In this document: in pieces, positions 49,310-58,121 of the stretch | Layout of the letters: every line of letters starts with the position of its first letter | Numbering within the stretch: the stretch's first letter is position 1 | Assembly (NCBI GenBank): GCA_025998755.1 | Contig: AP024674.1 | Coordinates: 3,054,162 to 3,118,161 of the forward strand | Source: Armatimonadota bacterium | Lineage (GTDB): Bacteria > Armatimonadota > UBA5829 > DSUL01 | Length of the DNA stretch: 64,000 nucleotides | Direction: 5' to 3' | The notes under the pieces: model-generated | Told to the model about the DNA's origin: nothing | Databases searched by the model: none | The model's input: the letters and a program-made list of their open reading frames with translations, nothing else | Position numbers and translations under genes: made by a program

Positions 49310-50308
49310 TCAGAGACGAGCGATGAGGGCGTCGGTCATCTCTCGGGTGCCCGCCGAGCCTCCCAGGTCGGGTGTCAGCGATTTTCCGTCGCTCAGCAGG
49401 CTCAGGACTGCCGCATTCAGCCTATCGGCCGCGTCCTTCTCGCCGACATGCTCCAACATCAACCGCGCGGAAAGGATTAGCCCCAGGGGATTGGCCAGAT
49501 TCTTCCCCGCGATGTCCGGAGCGCTGCCGTGGACGGCCTCGAACATGACCGTCTTCTTCCCGTAGTTTGCTCCGGGCACCACACCCACTCCGCCCACAAG
49601 GCCGGAGCAGAGCTCCGAGACGATGTCCCCATACAGGTTCTCCATCAGGAGGACGTCGAATCGGGTGGGGTCCACAACAAGCTGCATGCAGACGTTGTCT
49701 ATGATCAGTTCGTTGTATTCAATATCACCGTACTCGCGGGCCACCTTGCGGGCGCATTCCAGGAACAGCCCGTCCGTCAGCTTCATGATGTTGGCCTTAT
49801 GCACGGCGGTCACCTTCCGGCGGCCGTGAGCACGGGCATACTCGAACGCGAAGCGTGCGATCCGGCTGGACGCCTTTTCCGTGCAGATCTTGAGTGATTC
49901 GGCCACACCCGGCACCACCAGGTGCTCCAGCGCGGAGTATAGCCCCTCCGTGTTCTCCCGCACCACTACGATGTCCACGTTCTCGAAGCGGGATTTCACC
50001 CCGGGGAGGCTCCGGACCGGGCGAAGCGAGGCGTAGAGGTCCAGTCCTTTTCTCAGGGTCACGTTCGGGCTGGGAAAACCGCCGCCAATGGGAGTGGATG
50101 CCGGCCCCTTCAGAGCTACCCCCAGCTCCTTGATGCGGTCGAGAACCTCGTCCGGCACGGGTTTACCGTGCTTTGAAAACGCTGCCGCTCCGACCTCCAG
50201 CGGTTCCCATTCTATTTCGACTCCCAGGCTTTCGATGACCCGGACGGTGGCTTCTGTGACCTCCGGCCCGATCCCGTCCCCGGGGATCAGCGCTATCCGT
50301 TTTGCCAA
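49310..50308 (-). CDS. NAD-dependent isocitrate/isopropylmalate dehydrogenase family enzyme
   Basis: A 332-residue oxidative decarboxylase. TTG 50308 has GGAGG 11-14 nt upstream and gives the correct start (AKRIALIPGDGIGPEVTEAT). Substrate-binding text: YASLRPVRSLPGVKSRFENV, VVRENTEGLYSALEHLVVPG, KASSRIARFAFEYARAHGRR, KVTAVHKANIMKLTDGLF, YNELIIDNVCMQLVVDPTRF, FEAVHGSAPDIAGKNLANPL. The pattern TEGLYSALEH with IDNVCMQLV fits NAD-type isocitrate dehydrogenase best; homoisocitrate or isopropylmalate activity cannot be ruled out. Citrate-cycle role inferred. Confidence 0.88.
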   Translation of the reverse strand: MAKRIALIPGDGIGPEVTEATVRVIESLGVEIEWEPLEVGAAAFSKHGKPVPDEVLDRIKELGVALKGPASTPIGGGFPSPNVTLRKGLDLYASLRPVRSLPGVKSRFENVDIVVVRENTEGLYSALEHLVVPGVAESLKICTEKASSRIARFAFEYARAHGRRKVTAVHKANIMKLTDGLFLECARKVAREYGDIEYNELIIDNVCMQLVVDPTRFDVLLMENLYGDIVSELCSGLVGGVGVVPGANYGKKTVMFEAVHGSAPDIAGKNLANPLGLILSARLMLEHVGEKDAADRLNAAVLSLLSDGKSLTPDLGGSAGTREMTDALIARL

Positions 50309-50330
50309 CTGCTCTTCTTCCTCCGTTGCG

Positions 50331-51086
50331 TCACGGCTTCGCGTCCGTGACGTCCTCGATGATGGGAATGACCGGCGCAAGGGGCGCCGCGACAGGCTCT
50401 TCGGGCTTTGCCGGCTGCGTGGCGGCGGGCGGCTGCGGTGCAGCAGCGCTGTCTGGCTCCTCGGATAGGTCAGACTCCCCCGCAGCCGGCGCGGCTGGCG
50501 GCACTGGTGGAGCGGGCTCAGCGGCGCTCTCAGGAACGCTCGTCTCCTCCGCAGTCAGGAAAGCTGGCGGGGGAGCCTCCAGAGCATACTCCCACCTTAC
50601 GGCTGCGTTCACCACGTGCCCGGCAGGAAGCTCAAGGTGCTTCCCTTTTACGAACAGGCCTCCCACAGCGCCGATAGGTCCGAGCACGGCCACGCCTCCC
50701 ACGGCTGCCCCGGCGGCGTAACCCACGCGCTGCAGCCTTTCGCGGTCCCAGGGCATGAGGTCTACCATCTTGCCGTCCACCGCGCGGACGCTCCCAAACT
50801 GCAGTGAGATGCGGCCGCTCCGTCCAAAACCGCCAGGCCTTCCGACGTCGGTGATGATGGCCTCCACGGGTTCCCCTTTGCGGATCACCAGCCTCGTGCC
50901 CACCCAGACATCGTCTGCCACTCGGAAGGCCACCCTGTCGCCTTCGGCAGCCTCACGGGTTGTCAGGGGCGCTTCCAGGGCAAGAGGCACCACAGTCCCC
51001 TGGGGAAGGCGCACCAGCTCTGCCGCCTGCCCGAAAGTTGGAAACAGGAGGACGGCAAAAATAACAAGCATCCTTGCTCTGGTCAT
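50331..51086 (-). CDS. secreted protein of unknown function with Pro/Ala-rich tail
   Basis: A 251-residue protein. ATG at 51086 follows AAGGAG; a signal peptide (LVIFAVLLFPTFGQAAE) precedes a beta-rich body of about 130 residues (LPQGTVVPLALEAPLTTREA, VAFRVADDVWVGTRLVIRKG, EAIITDVGRPGGFGRSGRIS). A Gly-rich hydrophobic patch at about 120-150 (GYAAGAAVGGVAVLGPIGAV) could insert into a membrane. The last 80 residues are Pro/Ala/Glu repeats. I recognise no specific family, though the body recalls small beta-barrels that sense surface polymers. It sits 22 nt before the isocitrate dehydrogenase gene. Confidence 0.6.
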   Translation of the reverse strand: MTRARMLVIFAVLLFPTFGQAAELVRLPQGTVVPLALEAPLTTREAAEGDRVAFRVADDVWVGTRLVIRKGEPVEAIITDVGRPGGFGRSGRISLQFGSVRAVDGKMVDLMPWDRERLQRVGYAAGAAVGGVAVLGPIGAVGGLFVKGKHLELPAGHVVNAAVRWEYALEAPPPAFLTAEETSVPESAAEPAPPVPPAAPAAGESDLSEEPDSAAAPQPPAATQPAKPEEPVAAPLAPVIPIIEDVTDAKP

Positions 51087-51125
51087 GCTGAGAACTCCTT
51101 TCCTTGCACCAATTTCTGAAGCCCC

Positions 51126-51731
51126 TTAGCGGTCTGCCAGTTGCTGCTCCTGCGGCTCTGCCGAGAGCTTCCAGCGCAGGCCAGCCAACTCCAGCAGCGG
51201 CTGCAGCTTCACTGTTCCCTCCAGCTCGCCTGCCTGCACCAGCCAGCCGGTGCGTCCATCCTGCTGGCGGGCCACCCGCAGCCCGAATAGCGACTTACCC
51301 TGAGAACCGGAATACACCAGGATGGTCTCGCCCTTCTGGGTATCCACCCGGCGAAGCACCCTGCTCATTCCGCGGTTCGCCGGGATGCGAGTGTAAAAGC
51401 CGACGATCTGCTGGGGATCGGCGCTGCCCGCAACGCTCATCTGCACGAAATTCACCTGCCGGACCCCTTCCAGAGCCCGCGAAACGTTCTGCAGCACGGT
51501 CTCGCGCCACTGAGCGGGTGTTTGCTTGAGCAGAGTCCGGGCCAGCTCCGTGGCATACGGAAGCAGATCCTCGGAGGTGAGCGTCAGCTCAACCTCAACA
51601 CTTCCTCCGGGATAATAGGGAATAGGTGGAGGAGTTGCCGCAGCGACAGGCTGCGGCGTCGCTACGGTGGCCGCGACGGCAAGCGACGTCAGCGACGCGG
51701 CCAGCATCAGACCCGTCAACAGGCTTTTCAA
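51126..51731 (-). CDS. secreted protein of unknown function
   Basis: A 201-residue exported protein starting at TTG 51731 with GAAGGAGGTG upstream. A signal peptide (LLTGLMLAASLTSLAVAATV) precedes a Pro-rich stretch and an alpha/beta body: VEVELTLTSEDLLPYATELA, LEGVRQVNFVQMSVAGSADP, IVGFYTRIPANRGMSRVLRR, GLRVARQQDGRTGWLVQAGE. No catalytic motif or known family is recognised. It precedes the 50331 gene by 39 nt, so both secreted unknowns may be co-expressed. Confidence 0.6.
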   Translation of the reverse strand: MKSLLTGLMLAASLTSLAVAATVATPQPVAAATPPPIPYYPGGSVEVELTLTSEDLLPYATELARTLLKQTPAQWRETVLQNVSRALEGVRQVNFVQMSVAGSADPQQIVGFYTRIPANRGMSRVLRRVDTQKGETILVYSGSQGKSLFGLRVARQQDGRTGWLVQAGELEGTVKLQPLLELAGLRWKLSAEPQEQQLADR

Positions 51732-51830
51732 CCGCTCGGCACCTCCTTCGCAGGGCTTTGCGGCCCGCCCTCAGGACGGGCCGCTACATTCTACCCATCA
51801 GGCAGGTCCGCGACAACGAGCCCCTGGCCA

Positions 51831-52271
51831 TCAGGAAACAGGCTGCGGCAACTCCGAGGTGCAATACGGACAGCGCCGCGCAGCCAGAGGAATGGACGAG
51901 CAGCAGAACGGACAATCCTTCTGTGTCGCTTCCTCCGCCCCAGCTTTCCGGATTTTGTTGGTTGCCTTCACCACCAGAAAAACTGCCCAGGCGATGATCA
52001 CAAAGCTGATGATGGAGTTCAGGAAAAGGCCGTAGTTCAGAGTGGGCGCTCCCGCCGTCCGCGCCGCCGCCAGTGACTCATAGCCCTTGCCGGACAGGTC
52101 TATGAACAGGTTGGCAAAATCCACCTTGCCGAGCACAAGCCCGATCGGCGGCATGAGGACATCTTCGACAAACGAGTTGACGATCTTCCCGAACGCCGCT
52201 CCAATGACGATTCCCACCGCCAGATCCACCACATTGCCGCGGGCGATGAAATCCCGGAATTCCTTAAGCAT
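51831..52271 (-). CDS. mscL: large-conductance mechanosensitive channel MscL
   Basis: A 146-residue inner-membrane channel that opens under membrane tension and protects against osmotic shock. It has the first helix [20 protein letters not shown], the conserved [20 protein letters not shown], the periplasmic loop and the second helix [20 protein letters not shown]. The C-terminus carries a zinc-ribbon-like motif [18 protein letters not shown], a common add-on in this family. ATG 52271 was chosen because the longer frame upstream lacks family text. Confidence 0.94.
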   Translation of the reverse strand: MLKEFRDFIARGNVVDLAVGIVIGAAFGKIVNSFVEDVLMPPIGLVLGKVDFANLFIDLSGKGYESLAAARTAGAPTLNYGLFLNSIISFVIIAWAVFLVVKATNKIRKAGAEEATQKDCPFCCSSIPLAARRCPYCTSELPQPVS

Positions 52272-52471
52272 TTCTGGCCGCTCCTTCCTCTCCAGCAAAT
52301 TTATCTTCGCCGGAATGGTTCCTCAGTTGTTCTTCTGCGGTGTCCTCTCCGAGTCCTGCCTTACGCTGACAGGATGCGCGCGACAGGAAACGCCGACGGG
52401 GATGTGGAAGCGGATCCCTGCTGCGGTCGGCTCTCTCCAGCGCGGGGCCGGTCGCCGGAGGTGACCCTGTG

Positions 52472-54265
52472 ATGGCTTCTCAGGACGTTTCCGGGGGGAC
52501 AGAAGGCTGTCCGCTGGTTGTGTGCCTTGCCGACGAGCCCGTCCCGAACGCGGGCCGGACATCGGCCTATCATTCCTACCTCGTCGAGATCCTGCAGCAC
52601 GCAGGTCTGTTCTTCTCCACCGTGCCTTCATCAGACCTCACATCGGCTCTGTCGGATGCGTCCATTCTGTTGACCTGCGGGGAGGCAACTCCGCCGGATG
52701 ATGTGCGCGAGGCGATCCGCCAATGGGTGCTGGGCGGTGGAAGCTGGATCAGCGTCGCTGGACTCTGGAACCTGGAAGGTCTCTTCGGCGTGCGTCCCCG
52801 GCCTTCCGTCACGCAGTCTTCTTTCGCAGCCGGCACGGTCTCCATGGGAGAAGGCTACCTGGAGCCTGTGGATACAGGGCATCCGGTAACGGCGGGTGTT
52901 GACGGTCCGCTCCACTTCTTCAATGGACGAGCGGTTGAGGAGGCCGGTTGCCGTGTGCTCGCGCACGCGCTCGACGCCCATCAGAGGGGAGTGACGGGTC
53001 CGGCCCTTACGGAGAACCGTACCGGAGCCGGACGCTGTCTGCTGATCGCGCCGGATCTGACCGGCACGGTGGTCCGCATTCAGCAGGGAATTGCTATCAC
53101 CCGCGACGGAGTTCCGGCGCCAGACGGGTCGGCTCCGGTCTCGGACGGCGTTCTGAAGAGCGATGACGGACTGGTTCTGGACTGGGACTTCGACCGTGAG
53201 GAAATCCCCGGCGTCCCCGGTCTGCGCGCTTTTCTTCGACCGGTAGCCGACCTGTGGCGCGACCTGCTCATCCGTGCCATCCTGGACTGCGCTGCAGCGT
53301 CAGACGTCGCGCTGCCCCTCGTGTGGTTCCATCCCGAAGGACGGGAGGCGATTGCCCATATGTCCAACGACACGGATCTGAGCGATCCAGACTGCGCGGA
53401 GGAGATGCTGAAAACGCTGGCGGAAGCAGGCGTCCGCAGCACCTGGTGCAACATCCTCCCGCCTTATCCGCCCACGATCATCGATGCCTTGAAGCAGGCT
53501 GGCCACGAGGCGGCCATGCACTTTGATGCCATTTCAGAGGGCTGTGGCTGGAGCAAAGAGGAGTTCCTGCGGCAGCACGACGAGATCAGCCGGGCTCTGG
53601 GCAATTCCCCGGTCAGCAACAAGAACCACTATCTGCGGTGGGAAGGTGATACGGAGTTCTTCGAGTGGCTGGCCGCGGCAGGCGTCACGCTGGACCAGAG
53701 CAAGGGGGCGTCCAAAACGGGGGCGGCCGGTTTCAACTTCGGCACCTGCCATCCCTACTTTCCGATAGCGCCGGACGGACGTATCTTGGACGTGCTTGAG
53801 TTGACCACTCCCACGCAAGACCTGGTGGTATTCGCCCCCGAGGAGCTGGTGGACGTTCTGATCCCCCGCGTTCGGGAGGTCTACGGGGTGTTGCATCTGC
53901 TGTTCCATCCCGCCCACATCAAGAAGCCGACCGTCCGCCAGGCGCTCCTTTCGGCTGTGCGGAAGGCCCGGGAGGCCGGCATGGAGTGGTTCACTGCGGC
54001 CGAGATCTCCCGGTGGGAGCGCTCCAGGCGGCAGATCAGATGGAGCAAGTATGAGACAGAGCAGGGCGAGGTTTCCGTCCGGGTCACGGCGGGTGCGCCT
54101 CTTGAGCGTGCCGCGCTGATGTGGCTGGCTCCTTCTGGTGGAGAGCTTCTTCTGGACGGCGGACCCTGCGCGAGCTTCGTGACGGAGCGGTGGGGGCGCC
54201 GATTCGTGGGGTGCATTGTGGACTTGAAGCCCGGACGTCCCGTGCGCTTCCAGCTACGTGGATGA
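52472..54265 (+). CDS. protein with GATase-like and polysaccharide-deacetylase-like domains
   Basis: A 597-residue protein. ATG 52472 has GGAGGTG 8 nt upstream. Residues 10-180 look like a ThuA/GATase-type fold (SYLVEILQHAGLFFSTVPSS, ILLTCGEATPPDDVREAIRQ, ISVAGLWNLEGLFGV). Residues 290-500 resemble polysaccharide deacetylases with a divergent start (IAHMSNDTDLSDPDCAEEML, EAGVRSTWCNILPPYPPTII, EAAMHFDAISEGCGWSKEEF). HMSNDTD replaces the usual FTFDDGP. The C-terminal 100 residues are a beta domain. No signal peptide. It is 13 nt before the aminotransferase gene, suggesting a sugar-modification pathway. Confidence 0.6.
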   Translation: MASQDVSGGTEGCPLVVCLADEPVPNAGRTSAYHSYLVEILQHAGLFFSTVPSSDLTSALSDASILLTCGEATPPDDVREAIRQWVLGGGSWISVAGLWNLEGLFGVRPRPSVTQSSFAAGTVSMGEGYLEPVDTGHPVTAGVDGPLHFFNGRAVEEAGCRVLAHALDAHQRGVTGPALTENRTGAGRCLLIAPDLTGTVVRIQQGIAITRDGVPAPDGSAPVSDGVLKSDDGLVLDWDFDREEIPGVPGLRAFLRPVADLWRDLLIRAILDCAAASDVALPLVWFHPEGREAIAHMSNDTDLSDPDCAEEMLKTLAEAGVRSTWCNILPPYPPTIIDALKQAGHEAAMHFDAISEGCGWSKEEFLRQHDEISRALGNSPVSNKNHYLRWEGDTEFFEWLAAAGVTLDQSKGASKTGAAGFNFGTCHPYFPIAPDGRILDVLELTTPTQDLVVFAPEELVDVLIPRVREVYGVLHLLFHPAHIKKPTVRQALLSAVRKAREAGMEWFTAAEISRWERSRRQIRWSKYETEQGEVSVRVTAGAPLERAALMWLAPSGGELLLDGGPCASFVTERWGRRFVGCIVDLKPGRPVRFQLRG

Positions 54266-54278
54266 AGGGAGACGAGGA

Positions 54279-55553
54279 ATGCCGCCTGCGCCGACTGACA
54301 CCGATATCAACTTGGACCCCTCGCAGATCCCGGCCATCGCCGGAGGCGAGCCGCTCTGCCGCGACGGCTTCCAGCGCCGCCCGAGATACGGTGACGAGGA
54401 GCTCAAGTTGCTCAAGGAGGCGCTGGAGCAACAGACGCTTTTCTACGCTCAGGGGCGGATGGTGTCGCGGATGGAGGAGCGCTTCTGCCGGATGATCGGC
54501 AGCAGGCACGCCGTGGCCACCAGCAGCGGCACGGCGGCCATCCACTGCGCGCTGATGGCCGCCGGCATCTCGCCGGGCGATGAGGTGATCACCTCGCCCA
54601 TCACGGATATGGGCACGGTGGTTCCCATCCTCTGGCAGGGAGCCATTCCCGTGTTCGCCGATGTAGATCCGGAAAGCTGCGCCATCACGCCCGATTCTGT
54701 CAGTGCCGTGCTGACTCCCCGCACCAGGGCTGTACTGGCCGTCCACCTGTGGGGAAATGCCTGCGACCTGGACGGCCTGGCCAGGCTCTGCGCGGAGCGC
54801 AATATCATTCTCATCGAAGATTGCGCTCAGGCGTTCGGGTGCGCCTTTCGGGCAAGAAGTGTGGGGACGGTCGGGGCCATCGGCTGCTTCAGCCTCAATG
54901 AGTTCAAGCATATCTCCTGCGGAGACGGCGGGATCGCCGTGACCTCAGACCCGGAGCTCGCCCGCCGCCTGCGCCTGGCGACGGACAAATGCTACGGGCG
55001 CGCCGCCGAGGGGGCGTTGCGGCTGGCGTTCTTCCTGGCGAACAACTACCGCATGACCGAACTGCAGGGAGCAGTCGCCCTGGCGCAGATGGAGAAGCTG
55101 GACGACATCGTGGCCCGTCGGCGCAAGTGGTGCAGCGGGTTGCTTCAGGGATTGCAGGAGGTTCCCGGGCTTCGGCTTCCCCGCCCCACTGCGGAGTGTG
55201 ATCCCAGCTGGTGGTTCTTCCCATTGCGCGTGATCCCGCAGGAGCTTGGCTGCGGCCCGGACGAGTTCGCCGCCGCGCTCCGCGCGGAGGGTGTGCCTGC
55301 AAGCGCCCGCTACATCGGCCAGTGCGTCTACGAGTATCCTCTGTTCCGCGATCACAGCGCCTTTGAGAGAGGATCGCACCCGTTCTCGGTCTTCGACTAC
55401 CGCAAGGGGCTGTGCCCGGAAGCGGAGGCGTGGCTTGAGACGGTGGTGAATATCGCCATCAATGAGGCGTATACCGCGGCCGACCTGGACGCCTGCGTGC
55501 GCGCTGTGAGCCGCGTGGGGCGATGGTTGGCCGCCCATTCCGCATCGGCGTGA
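54279..55553 (+). CDS. DegT/DnrJ/EryC1/StrS family aminotransferase
   Basis: A 424-residue PLP-dependent sugar aminotransferase-type protein. ATG 54279 has AAGGGAGA 6 nt upstream. Typical text: AVATSSGTAAIHCALMAAGI, GDEVITSPITDMGTVVPILW, PDSVSAVLTPRTRAVLAVHL, ILIEDCAQAFGCAFRARSVG, and the Schiff-base lysine in FSLNEFKHISCGDGG, which matches FSFxxxKxxxxGEGG of the family. PLP phosphate-site residues are present. It probably makes an amino sugar, or acts as a dehydratase-like relative, with the upstream deacetylase-like gene. Confidence 0.88.
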   Translation: MPPAPTDTDINLDPSQIPAIAGGEPLCRDGFQRRPRYGDEELKLLKEALEQQTLFYAQGRMVSRMEERFCRMIGSRHAVATSSGTAAIHCALMAAGISPGDEVITSPITDMGTVVPILWQGAIPVFADVDPESCAITPDSVSAVLTPRTRAVLAVHLWGNACDLDGLARLCAERNIILIEDCAQAFGCAFRARSVGTVGAIGCFSLNEFKHISCGDGGIAVTSDPELARRLRLATDKCYGRAAEGALRLAFFLANNYRMTELQGAVALAQMEKLDDIVARRRKWCSGLLQGLQEVPGLRLPRPTAECDPSWWFFPLRVIPQELGCGPDEFAAALRAEGVPASARYIGQCVYEYPLFRDHSAFERGSHPFSVFDYRKGLCPEAEAWLETVVNIAINEAYTAADLDACVRAVSRVGRWLAAHSASA

Positions 55554-55616
55554 TCCGTTCCGGCTGCGTCGAAGAGACCTTCAATGGACGGCCCCGGTGA
55601 CGGCCCCAGCTCGCCC

Positions 55617-55665
55617 ACCGGCCGGAATCCAATCGCGCCCATTCCGGTATTTCTGCCGGTTTTTT
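55617..55665 (+). terminator. terminator after the aminotransferase gene
   Basis: Nested stem: ACCGGC (55617-55622) pairs with GCCGGT (55655-55660), and CCGGAAT (55622-55628) pairs with ATTCCGG (55641-55647), followed by TTTTTT (55660-55665). Confidence 0.75.
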
Positions 55666-55796
55666 GCCCCTCTTGCCTGATTCCGGCGAACAAATCGCAT
55701 TGCAGAAGCGTCACTACGGTATCCCTTCAGATGGGAGGTCTTCCGGCCGAAACCTTTTCAGGCGGCGGCCCGTTAGATTTCCTGAGAGTTGAGGGT

Positions 55797-55833
55797 GTTT
55801 GACGAGCGCAACCGTCGCAGTAGTTGCTCAAAC
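55797..55833 (+). other. bulged hairpin in the 383-nt spacer before the GreA-like gene
   Basis: The stretch 55554-55936 has no gene. Besides the terminator it holds GTTTGA plus GCAAC (55797-55802, 55808-55812) pairing with GTTGC plus TCAAAC (55823-55833), with a 5-nt bulge on one side. It lies about 104 nt before the GreA-like gene and could be a leader or a regulator-binding site. No convincing promoter was found. Confidence 0.35.
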
Positions 55834-55936
55834 GTCAGCGGCGCTCGTGGAATATTGCAGGCAAGTGGCGCAATCAGAATGCGTGGTTGGCTGGCCCTGA
55901 CGGAAGCGAGCTGACGGAAAAAAGGAGGATGCGCAG

Positions 55937-56425
55937 ATGAAAAAGCAGCGTGAAGAGTCAGAGATCCTCCTCTCGCCCGGTGGACTCAGAAAGCTCAAAG
56001 ATGAGCTCGAGCGGCTGAAGACGGTCGATCGCAAGCGTGTTGCCGAGAGGATCCGCGACGCCAAAGGTTTCGGGGAATTCCTCGAAAACTCCGAATATGA
56101 AGAGGCCAAAAACGAACAGGCCTACATCGAGGGACGCATTGAGGAGTTGACGGCCATCCTTCGGCACGCGTCTGTCATTGACGAAGAGGGTATCCCTGTG
56201 GATCACGTGGGCATAGGCTCTGTGGTCCGCGTCCGGGATCTGTCCGCGATGGAGGAATGGGAGTGCAGGGTCGTGGGTTCCTTTGAGAGTGACCCGTCCG
56301 AAGACTGCATCTCCAATGAGTCTCCCATTGGGGCAGCCCTCATGGGGTGCAAGGTCGGTGACGTCGTGGAGGTGCGTGTTCCGGCCGGGACTCTGCGTCT
56401 CGAGATCATAGATATTCACCGGTAG
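55937..56425 (+). CDS. divergent GreA/GreB-family transcription elongation factor
   Basis: A 162-residue protein with AAGGAGG before its ATG. An N-terminal coiled coil (LLSPGGLRKLKDELERLKTV, DRKRVAERIRDAKGFGEFLE, NSEYEEAKNEQAYIEGRIEE) and a C-terminal FKBP-like domain (VGIGSVVRVRDLSAMEEWEC, ISNESPIGAALMGCKVGDVV) match the Gre family. The coiled-coil tip reads GEFLEN where GreA has GDLSEN; acidic residues are kept but the motif has drifted. A canonical greA lies at 62563, so this is a second, diverged copy. It probably acts in the RNA polymerase channel; precise role unknown. Confidence 0.85.
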   Translation: MKKQREESEILLSPGGLRKLKDELERLKTVDRKRVAERIRDAKGFGEFLENSEYEEAKNEQAYIEGRIEELTAILRHASVIDEEGIPVDHVGIGSVVRVRDLSAMEEWECRVVGSFESDPSEDCISNESPIGAALMGCKVGDVVEVRVPAGTLRLEIIDIHR

Positions 56426-56463
56426 TCCGGGCGCTCCGGCGTCCGGCCCAGGGGCAAGGACAA

Positions 56464-56512
56464 GAAGGGCCCCGCGGAAGGCTATTGGCTTGCCGCGGGG
56501 CCCTTGTGTTTC
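56464..56512 (+). terminator. terminator after the GreA-like gene
   Basis: Perfect 11-bp arms GGGCCCCGCGG (56467-56477) and CCGCGGGGCCC (56493-56503), flanked by AAG/CTT and followed by TTGTGTTT. Serves both convergent genes. Confidence 0.85.
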
Positions 56513-56524
56513 TGCTCTACAAGC

Positions 56525-57400
56525 TCAGATGGTGACGCTCTCGACGGGTTCACAGCGTCCCGAGGCCATTGAGCGGTCAATGGCCGAAAGGACGGCCACG
56601 GGAGTCAGCATCTCCTCCGGCGTCAGATCGTTCTTGCCGGTCTTGATCATCCGCAGATACGCCTCCAGCCCCCTTAGATACAGTCCTCGGTAATCCAGCC
56701 GGCCGTGCAGGGAGCCGTTTTCCCCGTAGAACCCCCATCCGAAGCCGCCTTTGTATCCCTGCATCAGGTGAAGAGTGACGCACGGACCACCGCCTGCATA
56801 CATCACCGTGGCCAGATGGCTGTTCCCCGTGCCCCGGTGGAAGGTTACACTTTCGGCGCCGGGCCCAAGAGCTCCAACCATCATCTCGCACTGGTGCACC
56901 CCGTAGAAAAACACACCCCCGTACTCGCTCTCGATGCTGCAAGGGCCGGAGAAATCAGCAGCCAGGATGGGTTCCAGACGCTTGCGCGCCTGGATCACCC
57001 TCTGGAAACCGTGCGCGTAGCGCACGCACGAATACGACGTGACGATAACCTTCTTCTTACGCGCCAGCTGCAGCAGCTCCCGCCCCTCCTCCACAGTGTA
57101 AGAGAAAGGCTTGTCCACAAAAACGTGAATCCCTGCCTCCACCAGCGGGGTGGCCGCCGGGACGTGATACTTCGCGTGGCGATGGTCCACGATGGCGGCG
57201 TCTATCTTGCCGATCATCTCCTCCGGGCTCTGGACGATCTCAGGGATCAGGCACCTCTCCGCCACCTTGCGGGTGTGTTCCGGTTCCTCTCCCCACAGCG
57301 CCACCACGCGCGCCCCGGGCAATGTCTTGCGGACATTCAGGATCTTGGCGAATGCGGCGGTGTGACTGTTTTCGCTGCCGACGATGCCGATGCGTAACAT
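56525..57400 (-). CDS. Gfo/Idh/MocA family oxidoreductase
   Basis: A 291-residue NAD(P)-binding protein, shorter than usual (330-380). Rossmann start MLRIGIVGSENSHTAAFAKI; VVALWGEEPEHTRKVAERCL; DAAIVDHRHAKYHVPAATPL; and VFVDKPFSYTVEEGRELLQL, where the family EKP is DKP. The C-terminal domain is reduced: EYGGVFFYGVHQCEMMVGAL holds a His like the catalytic one. There is no signal peptide. Transcribed alone, convergent to the GreA-like gene. It is the third member of this family in the window. Confidence 0.87.
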   Translation of the reverse strand: MLRIGIVGSENSHTAAFAKILNVRKTLPGARVVALWGEEPEHTRKVAERCLIPEIVQSPEEMIGKIDAAIVDHRHAKYHVPAATPLVEAGIHVFVDKPFSYTVEEGRELLQLARKKKVIVTSYSCVRYAHGFQRVIQARKRLEPILAADFSGPCSIESEYGGVFFYGVHQCEMMVGALGPGAESVTFHRGTGNSHLATVMYAGGGPCVTLHLMQGYKGGFGWGFYGENGSLHGRLDYRGLYLRGLEAYLRMIKTGKNDLTPEEMLTPVAVLSAIDRSMASGRCEPVESVTI

Positions 57401-57479
57401 GACTTGTTTGCGACTCCTCGCGACGATAATCTCTGATTCTGATATAGCGAAGATCCAGCCGGAAACCGGCCTTCCCGTC

Positions 57480-58121
57480 TCAGTCCCCGAAGAAGTATTT
57501 CAGCACCGCTCGTGCCACTGCCTGCCCCACGAGAGACTGGAATGACGCCTGCTTCAGCAGTTCCCGCTCGCGGGGATTGGTGTGGAACAGGATCTCGATC
57601 AGGCAGGAAGGGCAGCGCGGCGTGTGCAGCATCCGGAGGCGGTGCCAGTGTTCCCGGACACCCCTGTCTTGGACTTCGGGATACACAGAGCGGATGGCCT
57701 GAAGCACGTGACCCTGCACCCTTTCCGCCAGACGTTTCGAATCCTCCAGACGGTAGGGGAGATTTGCCAGTTCCTCGGCGGAGAGATGTGTCCGGCCCGT
57801 ATAAAACGTCCAGGTGCCGCCGCCCGGCGTGCCGTCCGCAGTGGCGTCCGAGTGCAGTGCCACCAGGCAATCGCAGGCCAGCCGGTTGGTCAGAGCCGCC
57901 TCAGAGTCCAGATCGGAGGGTGCATCCTGAGACTCCCGGCTGATGAACGCCTCCACACGGCCGTCCTCATCCAGTGCTTTGCGGGCCTCAACGGCGAAGA
58001 GCCAGAGGTTCTTCCCTTCGTTGTAAAGCTCTCGCCCCTCATCATCCAATATGCGGTTGCCGTACTGGCACGACGGGTTCAGCATCACCCTTGGCCGCCG
58101 CAAGGCTTCCTCCTTTCCCAT
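57480..58121 (-). CDS. N-acetylmuramoyl-L-alanine amidase-like protein (Amidase_3 fold)
   Basis: A 213-residue protein whose ATG overlaps the M23 gene stop (TGATG). The text RVMLNPSCQYGNR, ELYNEGKNLWLFAVEARKAL, CDCLVALHSDATADGTPGGG and PSCLIEILFHTNPRERELLK follows the zinc-amidase plan: Glu in NEGKN, His in ALHSD and Glu in IEILFH are kept. The first His of DPGHGG is absent; NPSCQ recalls the SPSNQxGN variant of some phage and clostridial amidases. There is no signal peptide by eye, which is odd for a wall enzyme. It would cut the stem peptide from peptidoglycan, and the operon implies activation by FtsEX. Confidence 0.75.
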   Translation of the reverse strand: MGKEEALRRPRVMLNPSCQYGNRILDDEGRELYNEGKNLWLFAVEARKALDEDGRVEAFISRESQDAPSDLDSEAALTNRLACDCLVALHSDATADGTPGGGTWTFYTGRTHLSAEELANLPYRLEDSKRLAERVQGHVLQAIRSVYPEVQDRGVREHWHRLRMLHTPRCPSCLIEILFHTNPRERELLKQASFQSLVGQAVARAVLKYFFGD

